Below are positions 1 through 8,668 of a stretch of DNA of 64,000 bases, one piece after another. Every line of letters begins with the position of its first letter. Within the stretch, counting starts at the first letter, position 1. Made by a program: the position numbers and the translations under genes. The stretch comes from Pseudomonadota bacterium. GTDB lineage: Bacteria; Pseudomonadota; Alphaproteobacteria; Acetobacterales; Acetobacteraceae. Where the stretch lies: contig JABBOH010000015.1 in assembly GCA_019351895.1 (NCBI GenBank), positions 36,304 to 100,303 of the forward strand, written 5' to 3'. The notes under the pieces are model-generated. The model saw only the letters and a program-made list of their open reading frames with translations, searched no databases and was not told the origin of the DNA.

Positions 1-1
1 G

Positions 2-193
2 GCTCGTCTGCCGGCAGCATCCTCGCCGCAACCGGGCGACATCGTGCCCTTGGCCGAGGGCAGCCGCTCGATCACGGCCTTCCTCGCCTTCATCGGGCGC
101 AACGGCGCGGCATCGCCCTTCTTCGCGGGCCTCGCCGCAGCCATGGCCGAGCCCGCGCAAATGGCCGAGCGGCTGCTCGCCACCATCGACTAG
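2..193 (+). CDS. C-terminal part of an unidentified protein (truncated by window edge)
   Basis: An open frame enters from the left edge and ends at TAG 191-193, giving about 63 residues. The tail is alanine-rich and probably helical (it ends in AERLLATID) and shows no motif I can assign. GC-rich third codon positions match the neighbouring genes, so it is probably the real 3' end of a gene. It converges on the Lrp-type regulator that follows on the other strand. No function is proposed. Confidence 0.5.
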   Translation, partial: ARLPAASSPQPGDIVPLAEGSRSITAFLAFIGRNGAASPFFAGLAAAMAEPAQMAERLLATID

Positions 194-231
194 CCGGGAA
201 CTCGGCCGGTCAGCTCAGCTCGCCACCTAAG

Positions 232-711
232 TCAGATCGCGACGCCGGCGAGGTTCTTGCTGGTCCGGATGGTCTGCAGCGTCTGCACCCGGCTGACCTC
301 GGCGATGCCGGTCAGGCGCTGGGTGAGAAGATTTTCATGGGCTGCGTCGCGCGCCACCATGCGCAGCAGGAAATCGCCGCCGCCACGGATCATGTGGCAT
401 TCCCGCACCTCGTCCCACAGCGCCACCGTCTTCTCGAACCCCGACAGCACCGCCTCCTTCTGGCTGTCGAGCCCGACGATCGCGAAGAAGGTGATGCTCC
501 AGCCGAGTTTGCTGGGGTCCGTGTCCGCATGATATCCGCGGATGAGGCCGGATTCCTCAAGCCGCCGCACGCGCCGCAGGCAGGGGGGCGCGGAAATGCC
601 GGCCCGTCGCGCCAACTCGACGTTCGTGATGCGACCATCCATCTGCAGTTCGCTCAGGATGCGCCGGTCGATCGCGTCGAATTCCACGGCGTCGTTCAGG
701 TCGGTCTTCAT
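232..711 (-). CDS. Lrp/AsnC family transcriptional regulator
   Basis: A protein of about 159 aa, the usual size for the Lrp/AsnC family. The N-terminal winged helix-turn-helix starts near residue 8 (AIDRRILSELQMDGRITNVE) and carries the recognition region AGISAPPCLRRVRRLEESG. A C-terminal RAM/AsnC ligand-binding domain follows. Such proteins bind amino acids or related effectors and act as local or global regulators. I chose ATG 711; an upstream TTG at 723 is in frame. It is divergent from trxB, and the Lrp-trxB-LysR order is one I associate with alphaproteobacterial genomes. The effector cannot be read from sequence. Confidence 0.9.
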   Translation of the reverse strand: MKTDLNDAVEFDAIDRRILSELQMDGRITNVELARRAGISAPPCLRRVRRLEESGLIRGYHADTDPSKLGWSITFFAIVGLDSQKEAVLSGFEKTVALWDEVRECHMIRGGGDFLLRMVARDAAHENLLTQRLTGIAEVSRVQTLQTIRTSKNLAGVAI

Positions 712-1043
712 AGGCTGATCCAAGCACTCCCCGGCGCACCGAATCCGGCTGGGCCGCGCAAGATTATTTCACCGGCGGCGCAAGGGAGCAACACATCCGG
801 TCCAGGATCGTCGGTCGCCGGTATGGCCGCCGGGTGATTTTTTGGCCGAGGGCGCCGCTTCCTGTCCACCGGTCCGGCGGCAACCGAGGCTCGGGCTTGC
901 TGTCAAGCACTATCCACAATCACGAAATTGACCGGACCAGGGGCGCGTTGCGGGCGTTTTACATGACGCGGGTCCAGTCTTTTCCTTGCCTTGCCTTTCC
1001 GGGCACCGATATCCTAGTCCGCTACGAATCGGTGGAATCCCAT
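712..1043. other. Divergent intergenic region, lrp to trxB
   Basis: About 330 bp without a supportable gene. It must hold the promoters of the leftward lrp-type gene and the rightward trxB. The trxB frame stays open upstream to 834, but that N-terminal extension does not resemble the thioredoxin reductase family and is treated as non-coding. I see no convincing terminator, riboswitch or repeat here. Confidence 0.5.
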
Positions 1044-2012
1044 ATGCTTCAGGCGCAACCAATTCCGGTGCTGATCATCGGCGCGGGCCCGGCGGGCTAC
1101 ACAGCCGCGATCTACGCCGCGCGTGCCGGGCTTGCGCCTGTGCTGGTGGCCGGACTGCAGCCCGGCGGACAGCTGACGATCACGACCGATGTCGAGAATT
1201 ATCCGGGCTTCGCCGAGGTCATCCAGGGTCCCTGGCTGATGGAGCAGATGGCCGCTCAGGCCGAGGCCATGGGCACGCGCATCATCCATGACATCATCAC
1301 CGAGGTCGATTTCTCACGCCGGCCATTCGTCTGCCGATCCGATTCGCAGGAGGAATTTCGCGCCAACACGGTGATCATCGCGACGGGCGCCTCGGCCCGC
1401 TGGCTCGATATCCCGTCCGAGCGCCGTCTGCGCGGCGCCGGCGTCTCGGCCTGCGCGACCTGCGACGGGTTCTTCTACCGGGGCAAGGCGGTGGCGGTGA
1501 TCGGCGGCGGCAACACTGCGGTCGAAGAGGCGCTCTACCTAACCCACCACGCCAGTCACGTGACGCTTGTGCATCGCCGGGACTCGCTGAGGGCCGAGCG
1601 CATCCTGCAGGACCGGCTCTTCGCGAACCCCAAGGTCTCGGTGATCTGGGATCACGCGGTGGACGAAATCCTCGGCGACGGCACGCCGCCGACCGTCAAC
1701 GGCCTCCGTCTACGCCATGTCCGGACGGAGACGACCCGCGACCTCGACGTGGACGGCGTCTTCATCGCGATCGGCCACACGCCGAACACGACAATCTTTC
1801 GCGGCGCGCTCGATCTTGATGCCGAGGGCTATGTCCGGACCGAGCTTGGCAGCACGCGCACCTCGGTGCCCGGGGTCTTCGCGGCCGGCGACGTGCAGGA
1901 CCGGATCTACAGGCAAGCCGTGACGGCAGCCGCGACCGGCTGCATGGCGGCACTCGACGCAGAGAAATGGCTGGCGCACAGCATGTCGGAAGCTTCAGTG
2001 GCGGCGTATTAG
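1044..2012 (+). CDS. trxB: Thioredoxin-disulfide reductase
   Basis: 322 aa, typical of low-molecular-weight thioredoxin reductases, which transfer electrons from NADPH through FAD to thioredoxin in the cytoplasm. The FAD-binding GAGPAGYTAAIYAARAG lies near residue 12. The redox-active pair is in ACATCDGFF (CxxC), followed by an NADPH-binding GGGNTAVEEA and an HRRDSLRAE segment typical of NADPH preference. The C-terminal FAD motif is GVFAAGDV. The start at ATG 1044 fits the family, where the GAG motif lies about 12 residues in; a longer in-frame extension from 834 lacks family character. A LysR gene follows on the same strand. Confidence 0.96.
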   Translation: MLQAQPIPVLIIGAGPAGYTAAIYAARAGLAPVLVAGLQPGGQLTITTDVENYPGFAEVIQGPWLMEQMAAQAEAMGTRIIHDIITEVDFSRRPFVCRSDSQEEFRANTVIIATGASARWLDIPSERRLRGAGVSACATCDGFFYRGKAVAVIGGGNTAVEEALYLTHHASHVTLVHRRDSLRAERILQDRLFANPKVSVIWDHAVDEILGDGTPPTVNGLRLRHVRTETTRDLDVDGVFIAIGHTPNTTIFRGALDLDAEGYVRTELGSTRTSVPGVFAAGDVQDRIYRQAVTAAATGCMAALDAEKWLAHSMSEASVAAY

Positions 2013-2079
2013 GCCGCAAGGGTGACGCGGAGGGCTGCGTCACCCAGGAATTGAACGGGCTTGGATCGGGATCGGCAGT

Positions 2080-2964
2080 ATGGATTGGGACAAACTACGG
2101 GTTTTCCACTCGGTGGCGGAAGCGGGGAGCTTCACCCACGCGGGTGATACCTTGAACCTCAGCCAGTCCGCCGTCTCTCGTCAGATTTCGGCGCTCGAGG
2201 AAGCCTTGCAGGTGCCGCTTTTCCACCGGCACGCGCGCGGCCTGATCCTCACCGAACAGGGCGAGGCGCTCAACCGCACAGTGCGCGAGGTCTTCGCCAA
2301 GCTCGCAATGACGGAAGCGCTGCTGACGGAAAGCAAGGAGAAGCCCGCTGGGCGCCTGAAGGTGACGACGACGGTGGGCTTCGGTTCCATCTGGCTCGCC
2401 TCCCGCGCGCAGGCCTTCCTCGAGCAATATCCCGAGGTCTCGATGTCCCTGCTGCTCGATGACGGGGATCTCGACCTCGCGATGCGCGAGGCCGATGTCG
2501 CGATCCGCATGCATCCTCCGAAGCAGCCCGACCTCGTGCAGCGGCATCTGATGGACATCCACTGGAATGTCTTCGCCGCGCCGGAATACATCAAGAGCCA
2601 CGGCATGCCGCAGACGCCGGAAGACCTCGACAACCACAAGATCATCCTGTTCGGCGGCTACCGACCCCCGGTCGAGGACATCAACTGGCTGGCCGAGGCC
2701 GGGCGCCGTCCGGGCAACCCGCGCCGCGCCGTGCTCGAGATCAACAACCTGCACGGCATGGCGCTCGCCATCCGCTCAGGTCTCGGCATCGGCGTTCTGC
2801 CGGATTACCTAGCCCGCGATACCGAGGGGCTGGTGCATGTCCTGCCCGACGTGAAGGCGCCGAAGGTCGACGTCTTCTTCGTCTATCCCGAGGAGTTGCG
2901 GAACTCGAAGCGCGTCGCCGTGTTCCGGGACTTCCTGCTCGCCCATATCGCCGAGAAGTCCTGA
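2080..2964 (+). CDS. LysR family transcriptional regulator
   Basis: 294 aa with the standard LysR layout. The N-terminal winged HTH is at residues 1-60 (LRVFHSVAEAGSFTHAGDTL, then SQSAVSRQISALEE). A periplasmic-binding-protein-like effector domain runs from about residue 90 to the end. It lies 67 bp downstream of trxB on the same strand and may be co-transcribed with it. LysR genes beside trxB recur in alphaproteobacteria, but regulon and effector are unknown here. Nothing is truncated. Confidence 0.93.
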   Translation: MDWDKLRVFHSVAEAGSFTHAGDTLNLSQSAVSRQISALEEALQVPLFHRHARGLILTEQGEALNRTVREVFAKLAMTEALLTESKEKPAGRLKVTTTVGFGSIWLASRAQAFLEQYPEVSMSLLLDDGDLDLAMREADVAIRMHPPKQPDLVQRHLMDIHWNVFAAPEYIKSHGMPQTPEDLDNHKIILFGGYRPPVEDINWLAEAGRRPGNPRRAVLEINNLHGMALAIRSGLGIGVLPDYLARDTEGLVHVLPDVKAPKVDVFFVYPEELRNSKRVAVFRDFLLAHIAEKS

Positions 2965-3009
2965 CACGCGGAGAAGCCGAGACAGAGCGGACACGACCGG
3001 GCGGGTGTC

Positions 3010-3750
3010 ATGACGGAGACCACACTGCCGGCGGCGAAAGCTGCCCGGATGCCCGCCAAAAACGTGCGGCCGTTCATGCATGCGCTCTCGGCACACTGGC
3101 CGGACGCGAAGACGGAGTTGGTCTACAAGGACCCGTACTCGCTGCTGGTGTCGGTCGTGCTTTCGGCGCAGGCGACGGACGTCTCGGTCAACCGCGCGAC
3201 CGGCCCGCTGTTCCTCGCCGCGCCAACGCCCGCCGCGATGGTGGCCTTGGGCGAGGGCGGGCTTGGCGGCTACATCAAGTCGATCGGTCTGTGGCAGGGG
3301 AAGGCGCGGGCGGTCATTGCCCTCTCCAAGCTTCTTATCGAGCAGCATGGCGGAGAGGTGCCGCATGACCGGGACGCCCTCGAAGCCCTGCCCGGGGTCG
3401 GTCGCAAGACCGCCAATGTCGTGCTGAACGTTGCCTTCGGCGAGCCGACGATCGCGGTCGACACCCACATCTTCCGGCTCGGCAACCGGACGGGGCTCGC
3501 ACCGGGCAAGACGCCGCGAGCCGTCGAGGACGCTCTGCTCAAGCGTCTGCCGAAGGACATGCTGATGCACGCCCATCACTGGCTGATCCTGCACGGGCGC
3601 TACATCTGCAAGGCGCGGACGCCCGAATGCTGGCGCTGTCAGGCCGCGCCCTGGTGCGCCTTGCAGCCCAAGACGACGCCGCCGTCCGAGAAGCGGCCAT
3701 CTGCAAAACCGCATGGCCGGGCCACCGGCGTCACGATAGAAGACGCCTGA
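3010..3750 (+). CDS. nth: Endonuclease III (DNA glycosylase/AP lyase)
   Basis: 246 aa. Base-excision repair enzyme that removes oxidised pyrimidines and cleaves AP sites. The helix-hairpin-helix LPGVGRKTANVV precedes the catalytic region AVDTHIFRLGNRTGLA, which supplies the conserved Asp; the catalytic Lys lies in the HhH segment. The [4Fe-4S] cluster loop is intact as C-x6-C-x2-C-x5-C (CKARTPECWRCQAAPWC). A basic tail of about 25 residues follows the cluster. mnmA starts 19 bp downstream, so the two are likely co-transcribed. Confidence 0.96.
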   Translation: MTETTLPAAKAARMPAKNVRPFMHALSAHWPDAKTELVYKDPYSLLVSVVLSAQATDVSVNRATGPLFLAAPTPAAMVALGEGGLGGYIKSIGLWQGKARAVIALSKLLIEQHGGEVPHDRDALEALPGVGRKTANVVLNVAFGEPTIAVDTHIFRLGNRTGLAPGKTPRAVEDALLKRLPKDMLMHAHHWLILHGRYICKARTPECWRCQAAPWCALQPKTTPPSEKRPSAKPHGRATGVTIEDA

Positions 3751-3769
3751 ACCCAGGAGTGTCTGTCTG

Positions 3770-4861
3770 ATGCGGGTCGTCGTCGCCATGTCCGGCGGGG
3801 TGGATAGCTCGGTCGTCGCCGGTCTTCTGTCCGAACAGGGACATGAGGTCATCGGCGTGACCCTGCAGCTCTATGACCACGGCGCGGCTGCCAAGCGGCG
3901 CGGCGCCTGCTGCGCGGGCGAGGACATCCACGATGCCAAGCGCGTCGCGGACCGGCTCGGCATCGCGCATTACGTCATCGACGCGGAAGCGCGTTTCCGT
4001 GCGGCCGTCATGGAGGATTTCGCCGCAGGGTATGCGGCGGGAGAAACACCCGTGCCCTGCGTGCGCTGCAACCAGAGCCTGAAGTTCGGTGACCTCATCG
4101 GGATGGCGCGCGACCTCGGCGCGGAGGCGATGGCGACCGGACATTACGTGCGGCGGGTCGAAGGACCCGACGGACCTGAATTGCACAAAGCGGCCGACGC
4201 GGCGCGGGACCAGAGCTGGTTCCTGTTCGCGACGACGCGCGAGCAACTGGCCTATAGCCGTTTCCCGCTCGGCGACATGCCGGACAAGGAAGCGGTGCGC
4301 GCCGAGGCCGCGCGCCTGGGATTGGCCGTCGCGGTGAAACCGGACAGCCAGGACATCTGCTTCGTACCCGCGGGAAGTTACATCGACATCGTCGGCAAGC
4401 TGCGCCCCGAGGCGATGCAGCCGGGCGAGATTGTCGACACCGAGGGCCGTGTGCTCGGCCAGCACGCGGGCATCGCGCGCTATACGGTCGGGCAGGCCAA
4501 GCGGCTCGGGCTGCCGCGCACCGAGGGCGAGGCCGCTCCGGTCGTGACGCGGCTCGATCCCCAAAAGCGTCGCGTCGTCGTCGGGCCGCGCGGTGCCGGC
4601 GTGCGGGCGGTGAGGCTGCGCGAGGTCAACTGGCTCGCGGAGGCGCCGCCGGACGGGCTGAGGGTCACCGTCAAGCTGCGCGCGCGGTCCGAACCGGCGG
4701 GCGCTGTGGTCCGTCCGCTGTCCGAAAGCGCGGCCGAGGTTCTGCTCGACGAGACCGCGCTGCCGGCGCCGGGGCAGGCCTGCGTTTTCTATCGGGGCGA
4801 GCGCGTTCTCGGTGGCGGTTTCATCGAACGGCCCGTGGAGCTTCAGGCCTTCGGCACCTAA
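3770..4861 (+). CDS. mnmA: tRNA-specific 2-thiouridylase
   Basis: 363 aa, the normal family length. MnmA adenylates and thiolates U34 in tRNAs for Lys, Glu and Gln. The N-terminal PP-loop AMSGGVDSSVVAGLL binds ATP. The two catalytic cysteines are in PVPCVRCNQ and DSQDICFVP. A central tRNA-binding domain and a C-terminal beta-barrel (VARARSEP-like region) follow. The start at ATG 3770 lies directly before the PP-loop, with AGGAG 11-15 bp upstream. Confidence 0.96.
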   Translation: MRVVVAMSGGVDSSVVAGLLSEQGHEVIGVTLQLYDHGAAAKRRGACCAGEDIHDAKRVADRLGIAHYVIDAEARFRAAVMEDFAAGYAAGETPVPCVRCNQSLKFGDLIGMARDLGAEAMATGHYVRRVEGPDGPELHKAADAARDQSWFLFATTREQLAYSRFPLGDMPDKEAVRAEAARLGLAVAVKPDSQDICFVPAGSYIDIVGKLRPEAMQPGEIVDTEGRVLGQHAGIARYTVGQAKRLGLPRTEGEAAPVVTRLDPQKRRVVVGPRGAGVRAVRLREVNWLAEAPPDGLRVTVKLRARSEPAGAVVRPLSESAAEVLLDETALPAPGQACVFYRGERVLGGGFIERPVELQAFGT

Positions 4862-4900
4862 ACCTTCGACCCTCGACACAGCCGGAAAGGCTCCATCCGC

Positions 4901-5746
4901 ATGCTCATCGCCCAGCTCTCGGACCTCCATGTGCGCCCGCGTGGCATTCCGGCCTCTCGCGTCGTCGAGACGAACATGCTGGTGGAGCGGGCGCTGGCAG
5001 CCGTGGCAGCCCTGAACCCCCTACCGGATATGGTGGTGATTTCAGGCGACGTGACCGAATGCGGGCGGCCCGAGGAATACCGGATGGCGGCGGAGCTTTT
5101 TCGCCGGTACCTCACGATGCCGGTCTTCGTCATTCCCGGCAATCACGACCGCCGCGGGAATTTCCGCGAGGGGCTCGGCCACATGCCGGGCGTCACCGCC
5201 CATCCTGACTTCGTTCAATACGCCGTCGAGGATTATCCGGTGCGGCTGGTCATGCTCGATTCCGTGGTGCCGGAGGCCGGCTACGGCCTGCTCTGTCCGC
5301 AGCGGCTGGCCTTCCTCGACGCAACCCTCTCGGCCGCGCCCGACAAGCCCACCATGCTGGTGCTGCACCACCCGCCGATGCTGACGGGGTCGGCAGGCAT
5401 GGACGACATCTTCCTCCGCAACACGGGCGAGCTAGGGGCGCTGCTCGCGCGCCACCCGCAGGTCGAGCGCATCCTCACCGGGCATCATCACCGCTCCGTG
5501 GTCGGACGGCTGGGCAATGCCATCGTGATCGTGGCGCCCGCCGTCGTGCATCAGACGGAGCTGAACCTGATCGGCGGCAGGCCGGATTTCCTGGTGATGG
5601 AGCCGCCTGCCTATCAGCTGCATCTGCACCTGCCGGATGGCGGCATCGCGACCCACCTCGCCTATGTGGAGCGTTTCCCAGGCCCGTACCCGTTCCTGGT
5701 GGATGCGGACTATCCGGGCTATCGGCCGAAGCCTGCCCGCGCCTGA
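4901..5746 (+). CDS. Metallophosphoesterase, CpdA-like cyclic nucleotide phosphodiesterase
   Basis: 281 aa. It carries the ordered motifs of the calcineurin-like superfamily: SDLHVRP (D-x-H), SGDVTECG (GD), PGNHDRRG (GNHD), VLHHPP and GHHHRS (GHxH). These bind the two-metal centre. The arrangement resembles class III cAMP phosphodiesterases (CpdA) and related phospholipid phosphodiesterases. The substrate cannot be settled from motifs, so no symbol is assigned. It lies 39 bp after mnmA on the same strand. It is presumably cytoplasmic, since there is no signal peptide. Confidence 0.88.
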   Translation: MLIAQLSDLHVRPRGIPASRVVETNMLVERALAAVAALNPLPDMVVISGDVTECGRPEEYRMAAELFRRYLTMPVFVIPGNHDRRGNFREGLGHMPGVTAHPDFVQYAVEDYPVRLVMLDSVVPEAGYGLLCPQRLAFLDATLSAAPDKPTMLVLHHPPMLTGSAGMDDIFLRNTGELGALLARHPQVERILTGHHHRSVVGRLGNAIVIVAPAVVHQTELNLIGGRPDFLVMEPPAYQLHLHLPDGGIATHLAYVERFPGPYPFLVDADYPGYRPKPARA

Positions 5747-5825
5747 GGGCGGGTTGACGCCGGGCGGGGTGAGCGCTATCCGCACGCACCGCGCTCGGGG
5801 CTCGATCCCGCGCTTCGTCTGGTAT

Positions 5826-5900
5826 GGCGGCGTAGCTCAGCGGTAGAGCAGGGGAATCATAATCCCTTGGTCGGCGGTTCAAATCCGTCCGCCGCTACCA
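5826..5900 (+). tRNA. tRNA-Met (CAT), elongator type
   Basis: A 75-nt cloverleaf with encoded CCA. The acceptor GGCGGCG pairs with CGCCGCT (first pair G-U), with discriminator A. D-arm GCTC/GAGC. Anticodon stem GGGGA/TCCCT with loop ATCATAA, giving anticodon CAT. The T-arm is GGCGG/CCGTC with TTCAAAT. The paired acceptor end and A-type discriminator suggest the elongator rather than the initiator form. A CAT anticodon could also be tRNA-Ile2, but overall similarity favours Met. Confidence 0.92.
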
Positions 5901-5904
5901 GATG

Positions 5905-6426
5905 TCATCCGGGTTCGCGCAGGGTGTCGTCGGCATTCGTGTCTGTCGCCAGCGCCTCGGGCATCAGATTCAGCTGCGCCAGAAACGCGCCCAGACCGCC
6001 ATCGGCGGCGAGCTCAGCCGCCTCCTCCAGCGGCATCCAGCGCCGTTCGCGCTCGCCCTTCTCCTTCCAGTCATCCAGATGACGGTCGACATCGAGCCGG
6101 AACACAATCACTTCGCACGGACGCGATTTTCCGGAGGAGAGGCGCTTGGCGGATTGATACCGCCCGATCGATCGGGGCTGGATGGTGCCGGAGACACCCG
6201 CCTCCTCGAAAGCCTCCAGCCTCGCGAGCGCACTGGCGCCAAGGCGACGATCGGGATGGCCTTTCGGGATAATCCAGCGCCGTGTTTCCCGCGACGTGAT
6301 CAGCAACACATAGGGGCGTCCGTCGATCACCGACACCGGCAAGGCGGCAAACTGCTTCAGAGATTTAGGCATTCCCGCGTATCCGCACCTCCGACCGGGT
6401 TGCTCCCGCCAGTCGTCATTAGTCAT
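5905..6426 (-). CDS. NUDIX hydrolase, DIPP-like
   Basis: About 155-173 aa depending on start; ATG 6426 and ATG 6372 are both possible. The shorter start gives the usual N-terminus MPKSLKQFAALPV. The NUDIX region reads PKGHPDRR, then LARLEAFEEAGVSG, keeping the EExG metal-binding core. The canonical Glu of G-x5-E and the Arg of REUxEE are replaced by Leu. The family hydrolyses nucleoside diphosphates linked to other moieties. The gene ends 4 bp from tRNA-Met in a convergent arrangement. Substrate unknown. Confidence 0.8.
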   Translation of the reverse strand: MTNDDWREQPGRRCGYAGMPKSLKQFAALPVSVIDGRPYVLLITSRETRRWIIPKGHPDRRLGASALARLEAFEEAGVSGTIQPRSIGRYQSAKRLSSGKSRPCEVIVFRLDVDRHLDDWKEKGERERRWMPLEEAAELAADGGLGAFLAQLNLMPEALATDTNADDTLREPG

Positions 6427-6806
6427 CCTGCAGCCAAAGACATCTAGTCCTATTTTCGGAGTTTCCAAGTTGCTCGCCGGATGCTCGCCAGATCGAGCAT
6501 GCTGCCCCCGTGCCAGCAGACTGCCGCCGCGTCCGGGCAAGGTCATCGGGACGAAGTCGCTCGGTCAGCATGCTCCGGCCCGGCAGGTCTCCTTACGTCA
6601 GCGGACGAAACCGATTGGCCGATGGCGGACGAGCCTGACACCAAGGGCATAAACCAAGCGGAGGCGGCCCACCCCCATTCGGAAGCAAGCGTTAATGTAT
6701 CGCAATAAATCTGACCGAAATGGCGAATTTGTTGACGACGCAACAACCGTTCCGCACCCGATTGGCAGGGCAGACAACCGGGCCGCTCATCGCTAGCTTC
6801 GGCCGC
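6427..6806. other. Divergent intergenic region, NUDIX to amidase
   Basis: About 380 bp between two divergent genes. Open frames run through it, but none has recognisable protein character. It presumably carries both promoters. I see no clear hairpin terminator or repeat. The segment 6690-6735 is locally AT-richer than the surroundings and is the likeliest promoter area for the amidase. Confidence 0.4.
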
Positions 6807-8198
6807 ATGACAGACATCGCCGATCTCCCTGCCGCGACCCTGACCCGTGCCTTCCGGGACGGGAGCCTGTCCCCGGTGGACGCGACAGCCGCCGCCCTTG
6901 CCCGCGTCGAGGCCTGGGATGACCAGCTTTGCGCGACCTGGGCGATGGATGCCGAAGGCGCCCTCGCCGCCGCGCGGGCTTCCGAGGCTCGGTGGCGGGA
7001 CGGCGCAACGCTCGGGCCGCTCGATGGCGTGCCGGTGACGGTCAAGGAGAACATCGCGACCAAGGGCGTGCCGATGCCCGCCGGCACGGCTGCCATCGAG
7101 CCGCAGATCGCGGCAGCCGACGCTCCGGTGGCGGCGCGACTGCGGGAAGGCGGCGCCGTCATCCTGGGCAAGACCACGATGCCGGATTTCGGCATGCTCT
7201 CCTCGGGTCTGTCGAGCTTCCATCGCCTGGCCCGCAACCCCTGGAACCTCGCCTGCAACCCCGGTGGATCGAGCGCAGGGGCCGCCGCCGCCACCGCCGC
7301 CGGCTATGCGCCCATCAATATCGGCACCGATATCGGCGGCTCGGTGCGGCTGCCGGCCGCACTCTGCGGCGCCGTGGCCCTGAAGCCGAGCTTCGGGCGC
7401 GTGCCGGTCTATCCGCCCTTCCTCGGTCGGGCCGCCGGCCCCATCGCCCGCACTGTCGCTGATGTCGCACTCGCCATGGCCGTGCTCAGCCTGCCCGACG
7501 CGCGCGACTACATGAGCCTTCCGCCGGCCGAGATCGACTGGACGGCAGAGCCGCTGCCGCTGAGCGGGCTGAGGATCGGCCTCTGCATGGATACCGGGAT
7601 CGGCGACGCGCCCGAGCCCGAGGTGGTCGAGACCATCACCGCAGCGGCGCGGCTGTTCGAACGCGAGGGCGCGATCGTGGAGCCCCTCGGCCCATACCTC
7701 ACGCCCGCGATGCTGGACGGGCTGGACAATTTCTGGCGGACCCGCTTCGCTGCCGATACCGAGTGGTTCTCGCCCGAGCAGCACGCGCGCGTCCTGCCCT
7801 ATATCCGAGCCTGGATCGACGGCGCCCGAGACCTCCCGGGGCTCGAGGTCTATCGCGGCTTCGCGCAGATCGGGGCGATGAGCGAGGCCACCCAGGTAGC
7901 GACCGCGCCCTTCGACTTCGTGCTGTCGCCGGTCTGGCCCGTCGTCTCGTTTCCGGCCGAGTTCGCGAGCCCGCTGAACGACCCGGCACGGCCCTTCGCG
8001 CATATCGGCTACTGCGTCGGCTTCAACATGAGCGAGCAGCCGGCCCTGTCGATCAACTGTGGCTATTCGGCCGCCGGCATGCCGATCGGTCTTCAGATCG
8101 CGGGCCGGCGCTTCGACGATCTCGGCGTGCTTCGCGTGGGCGCGGCATTCGAAACGATTCGTGCTCCTCAGCGCCCCTGGCCGCGGCTCGGCGCATGA
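6807..8198 (+). CDS. Amidase (amidase-signature family)
   Basis: 463 aa. The Ser-cisSer-Lys catalytic triad of amidase-signature enzymes is visible: Lys in VTVKENIATKG, the cis-Ser in GTDIGGSVR, and the nucleophile region in NPGGSSAGAAAA. The family hydrolyses amides, from indoleacetamide and nicotinamide to Gln-tRNA partners. As a stand-alone gene away from gatC/gatB this is not GatA. I chose ATG 6807 (MTDIADLPAATL) because the upstream in-frame extension from 6720 has no family similarity. Substrate unknown. Confidence 0.9.
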   Translation: MTDIADLPAATLTRAFRDGSLSPVDATAAALARVEAWDDQLCATWAMDAEGALAAARASEARWRDGATLGPLDGVPVTVKENIATKGVPMPAGTAAIEPQIAAADAPVAARLREGGAVILGKTTMPDFGMLSSGLSSFHRLARNPWNLACNPGGSSAGAAAATAAGYAPINIGTDIGGSVRLPAALCGAVALKPSFGRVPVYPPFLGRAAGPIARTVADVALAMAVLSLPDARDYMSLPPAEIDWTAEPLPLSGLRIGLCMDTGIGDAPEPEVVETITAAARLFEREGAIVEPLGPYLTPAMLDGLDNFWRTRFAADTEWFSPEQHARVLPYIRAWIDGARDLPGLEVYRGFAQIGAMSEATQVATAPFDFVLSPVWPVVSFPAEFASPLNDPARPFAHIGYCVGFNMSEQPALSINCGYSAAGMPIGLQIAGRRFDDLGVLRVGAAFETIRAPQRPWPRLGA

Positions 8199-8293
8199 AG
8201 GCTCCGGCTGCGCTCTCTTGCTGGTAGCGGCTCCGGGACCACCTGCAGAGCAGCCGGTAACGCCTCCGGCCTGACATCAGTGGAGCGTTGAGG

Positions 8294-8569
8294 ATGAGAT
8301 TTTGGACTGCGCTGGCCCTCGTGGCCGCGCTTGGAACAGGGGCGGCCCTGCCGGCTGCGGCGCAGGCACCGCCACCCCCGCCCGGCTACCGGCCGCCTCC
8401 CCCACCTGGGTATCTGCCGCCGCCACCGCCGGGATACCGGCCGCCACCGCCGCCGGGATACCGGCCGCCACCGCCGGGGTATCGGCACCACTATGACCGC
8501 GATTGGTACCGCCACCACCACTATTACTATCACGACCATCACTGGGCGCCGCCGCCACAGCGCTATTGA
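8294..8569 (+). CDS. Small secreted proline- and histidine-rich repeat protein
   Basis: 91 aa. Residues 1-24 are a Sec signal peptide with hydrophobic core ALALVAALGTGAALPAAA and likely cleavage after AQA. The mature part has about five copies of a PPPPPGYRP-type unit, the DNA repeat lying at about 8380-8480. A His/Tyr-rich tail follows (RHHYDRDW, then RHHHYYYHDHHW). GGAG at 8282-8285 lies 8 bp before ATG 8294. Polyproline plus His clusters suggest an extended periplasmic or envelope protein that may bind metal; that is inference. Similar short Pro-Gly-Tyr proteins are common and mostly uncharacterised. Confidence 0.75.
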   Translation: MRFWTALALVAALGTGAALPAAAQAPPPPPGYRPPPPPGYLPPPPPGYRPPPPPGYRPPPPGYRHHYDRDWYRHHHYYYHDHHWAPPPQRY

Positions 8570-8575
8570 AGGCGC

Positions 8576-8597
8576 GCCGGCGGCGAAAGCCGCCGGC
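8576..8597 (+). terminator. Strong GC hairpin after the Pro/His-rich gene
   Basis: A perfect 9-bp inverted repeat (GCCGGCGGC and GCCGCCGGC) closed by a GAAA tetraloop, starting 7 bp after the stop codon. There is no U-tract after it. It is either a terminator that does not depend on a T-run or an mRNA-stabilising hairpin. Confidence 0.45.
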
Positions 8598-8668
8598 CTA
8601 CCGGCGGCGCGACGCGGCGGATGGGGCCGCAACCCTCAAATTAATGGTGGTGGATGGCCGGAGGCGGA

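Noticed and set aside
834..1043. N-terminal extension of thioredoxin reductase
   Set aside because: FAD motif is at the normal distance from ATG 1044; the upstream residues have no family character.
6543..8003. A 486-codon minus-strand frame across the amidase
   Set aside because: Shadow of the amidase gene, which has an intact catalytic triad on the plus strand.
8380..8480. Possible CRISPR array from regularly spaced repeats
   Set aside because: The repeats are contiguous codons of a proline-rich protein with no unique spacers.
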